DNA of 53,486 bases from contig JAIXQE010000164.1 of the NCBI GenBank assembly GCA_027485815.1, forward strand, positions 1-53,486, given 5' to 3'. The DNA comes from Opitutaceae bacterium. GTDB lineage: Bacteria; Verrucomicrobiota; Verrucomicrobiia; Opitutales; Opitutaceae. Under the pieces are notes generated by a model. It worked only from the letters and a program-made list of their open reading frames with translations, made no database searches and was not told the origin of the DNA. The first letter of the stretch is position 1. The number at the start of each line of letters is the position of its first letter. Of this stretch, positions 1 through 8,628 are shown one piece after another. The position numbers were made by a program, and so were the translations under genes.

Positions 1-188
1 AGCGTGCCCAGCTTCAGGAGATTGGGCGCCGCCAGCAGGGTACCGGCGCCCGCGGCGCCGCCCCACTTGAGCACCGGCAACGCGGGACGCCACAGGATCG
101 CCACCACCGCGAGGAGAACCCCGCCGGTGACGACGGACAGCCAGTCCTCATTCGCCCACCAGGGCCGGCGGTCGGAGGGCGCGGACAT
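1..188 (-). CDS. Partial membrane protein, possible YeiH-type putative sulfate exporter (N-terminus only)
   Basis: The minus-strand frame starts at ATG 188 and runs off the left edge, giving about 62 residues. It begins MSAPSDRRPWWANEDWLSVV and continues into a hydrophobic segment (about residues 19-33), then a small Gly/Ala-rich segment, as expected of a polytopic membrane protein. A Trp-rich start with a 'EDW' motif followed at once by a membrane helix resembles N-termini of YeiH-like putative sulfate exporters in related bacteria, but too little is present to be sure. It lies 5 bp downstream of the stop of the HEAT-repeat gene on the same strand, so it may be co-transcribed with it. The existence of the gene is fairly secure; the family is a guess. 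Confidence 0.5.
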   Translation of the reverse strand, partial: MSAPSDRRPWWANEDWLSVVTGGVLLAVVAILWRPALPVLKWGGAAGAGTLLAAPNLLKLGT

Positions 189-193
189 CCCGA

Positions 194-2491
194 TCAGTCG
201 ACCAGCACCTCGCAGATGGTCCACGGGGTCTCGGCCCGGGCGGTGACGTTCCGCACGATCACGTACCGGCCGCGGGTGCCCGCGGGAAACTTCAGCACCG
301 TCCGGTTGCGCTGGCCCTTCCCCGAGAGCACGACGGGCCCGGGCACGGCGGGATCGTCGGTGACGTGGACCTCATACTGTTCCGGAAATTCCCCCGCCCG
401 CCCTGATTGGTCGAACGTCAGTTCCCGCAGCGGCCGCGCGACACGAAAATCGAGTTCCAGCCATTCCTCGCCGAGCGCCGGGGTGCTCCAGCGGGAGGTG
501 GTCTTGCCGTCGAACAGGTTGCCGAGGCCGGAGCCCTGCGAGGCGCGGGCGCGCGGGCGGCCGGCAAGGTTGGCCTGGACCGCCTCGGCGGCGTAAGCCG
601 CCTCCCCCCCGAGGAAGGGGTCGGAGCGCAGACCCTCCGCATACTTGAGGGCCGTGGGATCGTTCGCCCGCGCCAGCACGCGCAGCAGCTGGAGGTCATC
701 CTCCTTGGTGCCCGCCTCCATGAAGCGGCAGAACAATGCGGTCGTCCCCGGCGTCCAGGCGGTGCGGTCCCGCTCCAGTGCCTGTCGGCCCGCCGCCACG
801 GCGGCGGCCTTCACCTCCGGGGTGCGCGCGTTCTCGGCCGCGCTGGCGAGTCCCGGTAGATTGGTGGCGTCGGTCCAGCGGGCCAGCGTGTCGACCGCCG
901 CCCGAGCGAGGGCGGCATCGGGCGCCGCCGCCAGACGACCCGCGACGGCCGCCGCCTCCGGGGTGCCGAGGCGGACGAGGGCGGGAAGCAGGCGACGGGC
1001 GACCTCCGGGGCAGCTGCCTCCAGCCGGGTGTAAAATGTTCCCGCCAGTCCGGGCTCCGTGCGATGGCGCTGGAGGAGGGTGACCATCGCGCGCAGGGTC
1101 CGTCCCTGCTCGTCTTCGTCCTTTGCCTCTGCGGCCCAGTCGGTGAGGAGGGCCAGATCCGCCGGGGGCGCGATCTCGCCGAGGGCGGCCGCGGCGGCGC
1201 CGCGGATCGCCGCGGAGGGATCCGCGCGCAGGTTCCGGAGCAGGGCGAGCCCCTCGGTCTGGCGGCGGAGGGCCAGTTGCTCCACGCAGGCGAGGCGGCG
1301 CGGCTCGGGCCCGCGCTCGGAGCCCTCGAGCAGGAGGGCCGCGACCTCCCCGCCCTTGAGACGGGTCAGGCTTTGGCGCGCCTCTCGTTGCGCGGGGACG
1401 AGCTCCAGCAGCCGGTCGACGACCGCGCGGGAACCGGGCAGCGAGCCGAGCGCGCGGACGGCCTCCCCGCTCACTTCCGGATCGGGGTGGCCAACCGCCG
1501 CGAGCACGGCCGGAACGACCTCGCTGAGGCCGGAGCGTCCGAGGGCCGCCACCGCGCCCGCGGCCGTGGCCGGGTCAAGGGAGGGGATCAGGGCCGCCAC
1601 GGCGGAGAGGTGAGCTGGGTCGCGTCGATCCGCGAGGGCCTCCAGCGCCGCCGCCCGGCGCGGGAGGGAGGAGCCGGCCAGCGCGTCGCGGATGCGTTCC
1701 GGCGCCGCGGCGGGCTCGCGGTCCAGCAGGACGCGGAAGGCGCCGGTGCGCACGGGGAGCGGGAGCTGCGTGTCCGCCTCGAGGGTGCGCAGCACGGCGA
1801 CGGCCTCCGCGGCTGGCAGGTGGGCGGCGGCCTCGAGTCGGGCGGCGCCGATGATGGCGGGCGGCACCGTGCTCGCCCCGCGCAGGGCCGCTTCCGCGGG
1901 GGCGTTGCCGATCCGGCCAAGGGCGGCCGCGGCGGCCTTCACCGTGGCCAGGTCGGCGTCACCCAAAAGTGTCGCGAGGGCGGGGACGGCGCCGGCGTCC
2001 CGTCGGCGGCCGATGGAATCGAGCAGCCCGAGTCGCAGGCGGCCGGTCGCCTTGGCCAAGGCCTCGAGCAGGGCCTTTTCCGCGGCCGGGCCCGGCACCT
2101 GCTCCAACACCTGGCGGGCGAGGTCGGCGTCACGTTCGTCCGCGAGCATCGTGGTGAGGGCGCGGGCGGTCGCGGGGCGAAAGGCGCCCGCGGGGCCGCC
2201 GGCGAGCACGAGGGCCAGGCGCGGGGAGGCCGCCTGGCGCGCGGCGAAGGTCGATTCGGGCCGGCGGAGGAGCGCGACGAGCCGCTCCTCCAGGGCGGCG
2301 AGCTTGCGGGCGTCGCGCCCGGCCTCGCGCCAGTCCCGATCCAGGGCGTCGAGCGCGGCCTGGTCCCCGGAGTAGGTGAGGGCCTCGAGGGCGGGGCTGG
2401 GGGGAAGGGCGGGGCTCGCGGGTTCGCCGGCGGCGGCGGGAAGGTGGAGGCCCAGCAGGGCGAGGAGCGGGAGGGAGGAAGCGGCGCGCAT
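194..2491 (-). CDS. Secreted HEAT-repeat protein with C-terminal F5/8 type C (discoidin-like) domain
   Basis: This is a 765-residue protein. The start MRAASSLPLLALLGLHLPAA was chosen because it gives a clean signal peptide; the open frame extends further upstream but only inside the neighbouring gene. Residues from about 30 to 630 are Ala/Leu-rich helical repeats typical of HEAT/PBS-lyase repeats, with recurring 'AVPALATLLGDAD' and 'AAAAALGEIAPPAD' patterns. The last about 120 residues (from 'GLGNLFDGKTTSRW') form a galactose-binding-like discoidin domain, with 'EEWLELDF' and 'GRYVIVRN' strands. Such combinations are frequent in secreted Planctomycetes/Verrucomicrobia proteins of unknown function. 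The gene follows the Gfo/Idh/MocA gene by 17 bp on the same strand, so they probably form one operon. It has no CxxCH haem motif. A role in binding carbohydrate or an envelope partner is inferred. Confidence 0.85.
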   Translation of the reverse strand: MRAASSLPLLALLGLHLPAAAGEPASPALPPSPALEALTYSGDQAALDALDRDWREAGRDARKLAALEERLVALLRRPESTFAARQAASPRLALVLAGGPAGAFRPATARALTTMLADERDADLARQVLEQVPGPAAEKALLEALAKATGRLRLGLLDSIGRRRDAGAVPALATLLGDADLATVKAAAAALGRIGNAPAEAALRGASTVPPAIIGAARLEAAAHLPAAEAVAVLRTLEADTQLPLPVRTGAFRVLLDREPAAAPERIRDALAGSSLPRRAAALEALADRRDPAHLSAVAALIPSLDPATAAGAVAALGRSGLSEVVPAVLAAVGHPDPEVSGEAVRALGSLPGSRAVVDRLLELVPAQREARQSLTRLKGGEVAALLLEGSERGPEPRRLACVEQLALRRQTEGLALLRNLRADPSAAIRGAAAAALGEIAPPADLALLTDWAAEAKDEDEQGRTLRAMVTLLQRHRTEPGLAGTFYTRLEAAAPEVARRLLPALVRLGTPEAAAVAGRLAAAPDAALARAAVDTLARWTDATNLPGLASAAENARTPEVKAAAVAAGRQALERDRTAWTPGTTALFCRFMEAGTKEDDLQLLRVLARANDPTALKYAEGLRSDPFLGGEAAYAAEAVQANLAGRPRARASQGSGLGNLFDGKTTSRWSTPALGEEWLELDFRVARPLRELTFDQSGRAGEFPEQYEVHVTDDPAVPGPVVLSGKGQRNRTVLKFPAGTRGRYVIVRNVTARAETPWTICEVLVD

Positions 2492-2508
2492 GGCGGGAGC
2501 GGGGTGGT

Positions 2509-3777
2509 TCAGAGGGAGTAGCCCGCGCGGCGGGGGCGGTCGAGGAGGGTGGAGGCGGCCGGGTCGTCGAGCACGGCTTCGGCGCGCGGATCCCACCGGA
2601 CGGGCCGGCCGAGTTGGGCGGCGATCACGTTCAGGTGGCAGACGGTCGCGCTGCGGTGTCCAATCTCGACGTCGGCGATCGGCCGCTGGCGCGTGCGGAC
2701 GCAACGGAAGAAGTCCAGGTGGTGGTGGTCGCTCGCGTAGAGGTGGACGTCCTCGCCCCGGAGGGGCTGGCCCGCGAGGCGCGGCGGGTTGGTCTCGAGG
2801 AAGTCGTCGCGGGAGACCCAGACGGTGCCCTCAGTGCCTTGGAACTCGATCATCGACTTCTGCAGGTCGTCATCGCGCTCGACGCGGATGCCGTTGGCGT
2901 AAACGTGGGTCTGGAACCGGCACCCTTCGAAGCCCCTGGGGATGAACTCCACCGGTCCGGAGTGATCCATGCCCAGCGCGTTCTGGATGATGTCGAAGTG
3001 ATGCGCGCCCCAGTCCCCGTTCTTGCGGCCGCCGTATTCGAGGAAGCAGCGCCAGCCGCCGCCGTAGTCCCCCTTCACCCGCCGTTCGTTGTAGGGGCGC
3101 CACGGGGTGGGGCCGAGCCAGCGGTCGTAGTCGAACCCCGCGGGCACCGGCTCCTCCGGCAGGGGCAGGGCGGGCGGGAACTGCCCGAGGCGGGTGCGCA
3201 CCAGCTTGATCTGGCCGATCCAGCCGTTGCGGACGATCTCGGCCGCCTTGCGGAACGACTTGTTCGAACGCTGCTGCGTGCCCGTCTGCAGGATGCGCCC
3301 GTGCCGCCGGGCAAGGTCCGTCAGCACGCGGCCCTCGCGCACCGTCAGGGTCAACGGCTTCTCGCAGTACACGTCCTTCCCGGCCCGGATCGCGGCCGCG
3401 GACACGGCGGCGTGCCAGTGGTCCGGCGTGCACACGAACACGACGTCGATCCCGGGGTGGGTGAGCAGTTCCTCGTGGGTGCCGTAGACGGCGACGCTCC
3501 CCTTGGCCTCGGCGCCGTACGCCGTCTCGATGCGGGCGCGCACCTTTTCGGCCTTCGCGCGGTTGACGTCGCACGTCGCGAGGATCCGGCACTCGTCGGT
3601 CAGGCCGAGCAGGGTGCCGAGGTGGCTGGAGCAGATGAGGCCGTTGCCGACCAAGCCGACGCCCAGCCGGTTGGAGGGCGCCGCGGCCCCGAACAGGGTC
3701 CGCGGGAGCAGGAGGGGAGCGACGCCGGAGGCGAGCGCGGACTTCAGGAGGGAACGACGGGAGAGCGCGGGGGACAT
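2509..3777 (-). CDS. Tat-exported Gfo/Idh/MocA-family oxidoreductase
   Basis: This is a 422-residue protein starting MSPALSRRSLLKSALASG, a twin-arginine signal (S-R-R-S-L-L-K) ending near 'FGAAAPSN'. The start was chosen at ATG 3777 because the frame upstream encodes no plausible export signal. The Rossmann fold follows: 'LGVGLVGNG' for NAD(P) binding, 'CDVNRAKAEKVRARIE', and the family motif 'CEKPLT' with the conserved Lys (about residue 147). The C-terminal part contains 'GDWGAHHFDIIQNAL', which supplies the conserved catalytic-type His/Asp pair. Tat-exported members act on sugars or glycosides in the periplasm with bound cofactor in related bacteria; the substrate is unknown here. It is transcribed divergently from the PSD1 cytochrome gene across a 127-bp gap and probably in operon with the HEAT-repeat gene downstream. 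Confidence 0.9.
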   Translation of the reverse strand: MSPALSRRSLLKSALASGVAPLLLPRTLFGAAAPSNRLGVGLVGNGLICSSHLGTLLGLTDECRILATCDVNRAKAEKVRARIETAYGAEAKGSVAVYGTHEELLTHPGIDVVFVCTPDHWHAAVSAAAIRAGKDVYCEKPLTLTVREGRVLTDLARRHGRILQTGTQQRSNKSFRKAAEIVRNGWIGQIKLVRTRLGQFPPALPLPEEPVPAGFDYDRWLGPTPWRPYNERRVKGDYGGGWRCFLEYGGRKNGDWGAHHFDIIQNALGMDHSGPVEFIPRGFEGCRFQTHVYANGIRVERDDDLQKSMIEFQGTEGTVWVSRDDFLETNPPRLAGQPLRGEDVHLYASDHHHLDFFRCVRTRQRPIADVEIGHRSATVCHLNVIAAQLGRPVRWDPRAEAVLDDPAASTLLDRPRRAGYSL

Positions 3778-3904
3778 GGGGGAGCGGCGGACAGGGTAAG
3801 GGTGGGAGTAATGACGCCGCGGTGGAACCGTGCCGAGCCGATTCTGCGCGGGACGCGCCGGGCGGGTTTGACTCCGTCCGCGCGGGAGCCTGACGTTGTC
3901 GGAG

Positions 3905-6457
3905 ATGTCACCCCGCCGTCCCCGCGCGTTCCGCCGGCTGCTCGCCCTCCTCGGCGCGGTCTCATCCGCCGCCGCCGCGGAGCCGATCGACTTCAATCGC
4001 CAGATCCGGCCGATCCTCGCCGACGCCTGCTTCCATTGCCACGGCCCTGACGCGGCCGCCCGCGAAGCGAAGCTGCGCCTCGACGAGCGGGACGGACTCT
4101 ACGGGGTCCGCGAGGGCGTCGCGGTGGTGGTGCCGGGCAAGCCGGAGGAAAGTGAGCTCCTGCACCGGATCGTCAGCCCGCACGAGGACGAGGTGATGCC
4201 GCCGCCCCGCGCCGCGCGCCAGCTGCAGCCCGAGGAAAAGGAGTTGCTCCGGCGCTGGGTTGCCGCCGGCGCGCCCTGGGGCCGGCACTGGTCGTTCTCG
4301 CCCCCCGTCGCGGCGGCGGTGCCGGACGTGCCGGAACGCCGGGGTTGGCGGTCTACGCCGCAGGTGCGCAACCCGGTGGACGCCTTCGTGGTCGCCCGCC
4401 TGCAACGCGAGGGCCTCGCGCCCTCCCCGGAGGCGCCGCGCGCGGCCCTCCTGCGCCGGGTGAGCCTCGACCTCACGGGCCTGCCGCCGTCGCCGGAGGA
4501 GCTGGATGCCTTCCTCGCCGATTCCCGGCCCGACGCCTATGAGCGCCAGGTGGACCGCCTGCTCGCCTCCCCGCGCTACGGGGAGCGGTGGGCCTGGGAC
4601 TGGCTCGACGCGGCCCGCTACGCCGACACCAACGGATTCCAGGGGGATCCCGAGCGCACGATGTGGCCGTGGCGGGATTGGGTCGTGAATGCGCTCAACG
4701 CGAACCAACCCTTCGACCGTTTCTCGATCGAGCAGCTGGCCGGGGACCTGCTGCCGGGAGCCACGCGCGAGCAGAAGATCGCGAGCGGCTTCCACCGGAA
4801 CAACATGTTCAACGGCGAGGGCGGCCGCATCGCCGAGGAGACCCGCGTGGAAAATGTCTTCGACCGCGTCGAGACCACCGGGGCGATCTGGCTGGGGCTC
4901 ACGCTCTCCTGCGCCCGCTGTCACGACCACAAGTACGACCCCGTGACGCAGGCCGACTACTACGCGCTCTACGACGTCTTCAACCAGATGTCCGAAACCG
5001 GCCGTGGGGCAGGCGGTCGTAGCGGCGCCATCGCTCCGGTGATCGACCTGTCCACGCCCGCCGAAGCGGAAGCGGTGCGCAAGGCGCAGGCCGCCATCGA
5101 CGCCCTGGCGCCCGAGATCGAACGGTTCGAGCTCAAGAAATTCCCGCGGCCCGAGGGCAAGGCCGTCATTGATTCCCCCGCGGCGCAGCGGCTGCCCGGC
5201 AACCTGCCCGCCACCCACGCCCGCACCGAGGTGAAGCGGCGCAGCCTCGACGGGCTCCTCGAGGCGCTGCCTTTCTTCCGCGACACCGAGCCGGACCCGG
5301 CCTACGTGAAGCTGCTCCAGCGGCATATCGCCGCCCTGCGCGCCCGCGACCGGGCGAATGATAACATCACCCGGGTGATGATCATGGACCAGCTGCCGGA
5401 GCCGCGGGAAACGTTCGTGCTCAACCGCGGCAGCTACGAGGCGAAGACGGAGACGCGCGCTTACGGTGCCGTGCCCGCGTTGTTCCGCCCGGCCGGACCC
5501 GCCCCCGGTCCCGATCGCCGGCTCAACCGCCTCGACCTCGCGCGCTGGCTGGTCTCCCCGGAAAATCCGCTCGCCGCCCGCACCGCGGTCAATCGCGCTT
5601 GGCAGGCGTTCTTCGGCCACGGCTTCGTGAAGACCGCGGAGGACTTTGGCGTGCAGGGCGATCCGCCGTCCCACCCGGAACTGCTGGATTGGCTGGCCGC
5701 GGACTTCGCGGCCGCGGGTTGGGACGTGAAGCGGTTGCACCGGCAGATCGTCACCAGCGCCACCTACCGGCAGTCCTCCCGGGTCAGCCCCGCGCTGCGC
5801 GAACGCGATCCGGAGAACCGCCTCCTCGCGCGGGGGCCGCGGCATCGGATGCCCTCGTGGATGATCCGCGACCAGGCGCTCGCCGCGGCCGGGCTGGTGA
5901 ACCTCGCCGTGGGCGGTCCTTCGGTGCGGCCCTACCAGCCGGCGGGCATCTGGGAGGAGGCCACGTTCGGCAAGAAGACCTACGTGGAGGACCAGGGCGA
6001 CGCCCTGCACCGGCGCAGCCTCTACGTGTTCTGGCGGCGCATCGTCGGCCCGACGACGTTCTTCGACGCCGGCGCGCGTCAGGTCTGTACCCTCAAGGTG
6101 CCGATCACCAACACCCCGCTGCACGCGCTGGTGACGCTCAACGATCCCGCCTTCGTCGAGGCCGCGCGCGTGATGGCGCAGCGGGTCCTTGCCGGCGCGG
6201 CGGGCGACGCCGCGCGCCTCCGCCTCGCCTTCCGGCTGGTGACCGCCCGGCCGCCGTCCGCCGCCGAAGAAGGGGTCCTGGCCGCGCGGCTCACCCGCCT
6301 GCGAACCGACTTCGGCCGCGACGGCGAGGCCGCCCGGCAGCTTTCCGCCGCCGGCGCCTCGCCGCGGCCGGCCGGCCTCGCCCCCGATGAGCACGCCGCG
6401 TGGACCGCGCTCTGCTCCCTGTTGCTCAACCTGGACGAAACCCTCTGCAAGGAATGA
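3905..6457 (+). CDS. PSD1 (DUF1549/DUF1553) cytochrome c domain protein
   Basis: The protein has about 850 residues. The ATG at 3905 gives [27 protein letters not shown], a signal peptide; an in-frame TTG at 3896 is less likely. An N-terminal Planctomycete cytochrome-c (PSCyt1) domain carries a haem motif CFHCH near residues 42-46 with 'VMPPP' further on as a possible distal Met. Then come the DUF1549 region ('[10 protein letters not shown]', '[18 protein letters not shown]'), a second CARCH motif near residue 335 with '[13 protein letters not shown]', and the C-terminal DUF1553 region ('[20 protein letters not shown]'). The length is usual for the family. The family is found with DUF1501 partners in Planctomycetes and Verrucomicrobia, and its enzymatic role is not established. 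The stop overlaps the DUF1501 start by 4 bp, indicating translational coupling. Confidence 0.93.
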   Translation: MSPRRPRAFRRLLALLGAVSSAAAAEPIDFNRQIRPILADACFHCHGPDAAAREAKLRLDERDGLYGVREGVAVVVPGKPEESELLHRIVSPHEDEVMPPPRAARQLQPEEKELLRRWVAAGAPWGRHWSFSPPVAAAVPDVPERRGWRSTPQVRNPVDAFVVARLQREGLAPSPEAPRAALLRRVSLDLTGLPPSPEELDAFLADSRPDAYERQVDRLLASPRYGERWAWDWLDAARYADTNGFQGDPERTMWPWRDWVVNALNANQPFDRFSIEQLAGDLLPGATREQKIASGFHRNNMFNGEGGRIAEETRVENVFDRVETTGAIWLGLTLSCARCHDHKYDPVTQADYYALYDVFNQMSETGRGAGGRSGAIAPVIDLSTPAEAEAVRKAQAAIDALAPEIERFELKKFPRPEGKAVIDSPAAQRLPGNLPATHARTEVKRRSLDGLLEALPFFRDTEPDPAYVKLLQRHIAALRARDRANDNITRVMIMDQLPEPRETFVLNRGSYEAKTETRAYGAVPALFRPAGPAPGPDRRLNRLDLARWLVSPENPLAARTAVNRAWQAFFGHGFVKTAEDFGVQGDPPSHPELLDWLAADFAAAGWDVKRLHRQIVTSATYRQSSRVSPALRERDPENRLLARGPRHRMPSWMIRDQALAAAGLVNLAVGGPSVRPYQPAGIWEEATFGKKTYVEDQGDALHRRSLYVFWRRIVGPTTFFDAGARQVCTLKVPITNTPLHALVTLNDPAFVEAARVMAQRVLAGAAGDAARLRLAFRLVTARPPSAAEEGVLAARLTRLRTDFGRDGEAARQLSAAGASPRPAGLAPDEHAAWTALCSLLLNLDETLCKE

Positions 6458-7932
6458 ACCCGCTGCCCCCGCTCGAACCCCTCCTGGACGCCCGCGCGCT
6501 CCACACGCGGCGCCAGTTCTTCGGCCGCTCCGCCCTCGGCATCGGCACGGCGGCCCTCGCCTCGCTGCTGGGGCGCGACGCCCGCGCCGGCGCGGCGCCG
6601 CGGGGCCAACCCGGGATCGGCGGCCTGCCCCACTTCGCGCCGCGGGCGAAGCGGGTCATCTACCTCTTCCAGAACGGTGCGCCCTCGCACGTCGACCTGT
6701 TCGACTACAAGCCGATGCTCCGCCAATGGCATGGCAAGCAGATCCCCGACGAGGTCGTCGGCGGCCGGCGCTTCTCCACGATGACCGGCGGCCAGACGGC
6801 ACGGCCGGTGCTTGGGGAGATCACGCGCTTCGCCCAACATGGTCGGAGTGGGGCGTGGGTTTCGGACTTCCTGCCGCGCACCGCGGCGATCGCCGACGAC
6901 CTTTGCTTCGTGAAGTCGATGCACACCGAGGCGGTCAACCACGCCCCGGCGATCACCTACTTCCTCACCGGCGCGGAAATGGCCGGGCGCCCCTCGATGG
7001 GGGCGTGGCTCAGCTACGGCCTCGGCAGCGAGAGCGAGGACCTGCCCGCCTTCGTGGTGATGACCTCCCGCGACAAGGAGGCCAGCTGCGGCCAGATTTT
7101 CTACGACTTCTACTGGGGCAGCGGCTTCCTGCCCTCGAAGTATCAGGGCGTCGCCTTCCGCGGCCGGGGCGACCCGGTGCTCTACCTCTCCAACCCCGCG
7201 GGCATGAGTCGCGAGATGCGGCGTGGGCTGCTCGATGACCTCGCTGCCCTCAACGAGGCCAAGCGGCGCGACTTCGGCGACCCCGAGATCGCGACCCGCA
7301 TCGCCCAGTACGAGATGGCCTACAAGATGCAGACCAGCGTGCCGGAGCTGACCGACTTCTCGCGCGAGTCGCCCGCGACCCTCGCGCTCTACGGTCCGGA
7401 CGTCACGAAGCAGGGCTCCTTCGCGTACAACTGCCTGATGGCGCGCCGGCTCGCCGAGCGCGGCGTGCGCTTCATCCAGGTGATGCACGCCGGATGGGAT
7501 CAGCACCGCAACCTGAACACCCAGCTCAAGATCCAGTGCCAGGACGTCGATGCCCCGTCGGCGGGCCTCATCCAGGACCTCAAGCAGCGCGGCCTCCTCG
7601 ACGACACACTGGTCATCTGGGGCGGCGAGTTCGGCCGGACGCCTTTCCTGCAGGGCAAGATCGAGGAGACCAAGCAGTGGGGCCGGGACCACCATCCTTA
7701 CGTCTTCACGATCTGGATGGCGGGCGCGGGGGTGAAGCCCGGGCTGACCTACGGTTCCTCGGACGACTTCGGGTTCAACCCCGCCGAGCGCAAGGTCCAC
7801 GTGCACGATTTCCAGGCCACGGTGCTCCACCTGCTCGGCATCAACCACGAGCGCCTCACCTACAAGTTCCAGGGCCGCAACTACCGGCTGACCGACGTGC
7901 ACGGGCACGTCGTGCGGGACCTGCTGGCGTGA
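6454..7932 (+). CDS. Tat-exported DUF1501 protein (sulfatase-like fold)
   Basis: This is a 492-residue protein starting at ATG 6454 within the stop of the preceding gene (ATGA). Residues 19-40 contain a twin-arginine signal (TRRQFFGRSALGIGTAALAS). The core carries typical DUF1501 features: 'RVIYLFQNGAPSHVDLFDYKP', 'FVKSMHTEAVNHAPAITYFLTG', 'RPSMGAWLSYGLGSE', 'VIWGGEFGRTPFLQGK' and 'GRDHHPYVFTIWMAGAGVKPG'. The family is distantly related to alkaline phosphatase/sulfatase folds and is almost always paired with a PSD1 cytochrome, as here; substrates are unknown. It overlaps the next gene by a GTGA, forming a three-gene chain. This is confident for family, open for function. Confidence 0.95.
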   Translation: MNPLPPLEPLLDARALHTRRQFFGRSALGIGTAALASLLGRDARAGAAPRGQPGIGGLPHFAPRAKRVIYLFQNGAPSHVDLFDYKPMLRQWHGKQIPDEVVGGRRFSTMTGGQTARPVLGEITRFAQHGRSGAWVSDFLPRTAAIADDLCFVKSMHTEAVNHAPAITYFLTGAEMAGRPSMGAWLSYGLGSESEDLPAFVVMTSRDKEASCGQIFYDFYWGSGFLPSKYQGVAFRGRGDPVLYLSNPAGMSREMRRGLLDDLAALNEAKRRDFGDPEIATRIAQYEMAYKMQTSVPELTDFSRESPATLALYGPDVTKQGSFAYNCLMARRLAERGVRFIQVMHAGWDQHRNLNTQLKIQCQDVDAPSAGLIQDLKQRGLLDDTLVIWGGEFGRTPFLQGKIEETKQWGRDHHPYVFTIWMAGAGVKPGLTYGSSDDFGFNPAERKVHVHDFQATVLHLLGINHERLTYKFQGRNYRLTDVHGHVVRDLLA

Positions 7933-8618
7933 GCGGCGGGGTGCTGGCGCCGGTTGCGGTGCTCCGCACGCCGTTCGGCGGCAAGTTCGGCGTGCCCCGG
8001 CAGGCCGGGCTCGTGCCGGTCGCCGAGGGCAGGGTGGAGTTCCTGCCGGCCTACGCCGCGCCGGAGTTCACCCGGGGCCTGGAGGCGTTCTCCCATCTCT
8101 GGTTGGTGACCGGCTTTCACCTGAACCCGCCGTGGAGCGGGAGCGCCGTGGTCCGGCCGCCGCGTCTGGGAGGGAACGCGCGGGTGGGAGTCTTCGCCTC
8201 GCGCTCGCCCAACCGGCCCAACGGGCTCGGCCTCTCCCTGGTGCGGCTGCTCGGCCTGGAGCCGGGGGCGTTGCGGGTCGGCGGAGTGGATGCCGTGGAC
8301 GGCACGCCGATCTACGACGTGAAGCCGTACCTGCCGTGGGCGGAGGCGGTGCCGGACGCGCGCGCGGATTGGGCGGATGAGCCCCCGGAGCGGCGGGAGG
8401 CGGAGGGGGTCGAGATTCCGACGGAGCTTGCAGCGCGCCTCGGACCAGAGCGGACCGCGCTGGTGCGCGAGCTCCTGCGGCTCGAGCTGAGGCCCGCCTA
8501 CCAGGACGCGGGCGAGCGGACCTATGGGATGACCGTGGCGGGCTGGAACGTCCGGTGGCGCACGTCCCCCGCCGGGGGGCTCGCCGTGGTCGAGGCGGAG
8601 CCCGTCCGGGCGGAGTGA
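7929..8618 (+). CDS. trmO: tRNA (N6-threonylcarbamoyladenosine37-N6)-methyltransferase TrmO
   Basis: This is a 229-residue protein. GTG 7929 overlaps the stop of the DUF1501 gene (GTGA) and places the conserved start 'VLAPVAVLRTPFGGKFGVPRQ' directly at the N-terminus. The hallmark motif 'FASRSPNRPNGLGLSLVRL' (about residues 90-108) and 'GVDAVDGTPIYDVKPYLPW' identify the TsaA/YaeB/TrmO family, which methylates N6 of t6A37 in tRNA-Thr(GGU) using S-adenosylmethionine. The C-terminal part (about 150-229) includes 'LRLELRPAYQDAGERTYGM', typical of the RNA-binding C-terminal lobe. A housekeeping gene coupled to a PSD1/DUF1501 pair is probably chance proximity. It converges on pyruvate carboxylase with only 10 bp between the stops. 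Confidence 0.92.
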   Translation: MSGGVLAPVAVLRTPFGGKFGVPRQAGLVPVAEGRVEFLPAYAAPEFTRGLEAFSHLWLVTGFHLNPPWSGSAVVRPPRLGGNARVGVFASRSPNRPNGLGLSLVRLLGLEPGALRVGGVDAVDGTPIYDVKPYLPWAEAVPDARADWADEPPERREAEGVEIPTELAARLGPERTALVRELLRLELRPAYQDAGERTYGMTVAGWNVRWRTSPAGGLAVVEAEPVRAE

Positions 8619-8628
8619 GGCGCCCCGT

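Noticed and set aside
3896-3911. TGTCGG and TGTCAC near the PSD1 start as a possible Pho box
   Set aside because: The hexamers are 9 bp apart, not 11, and the second lies inside the coding start.
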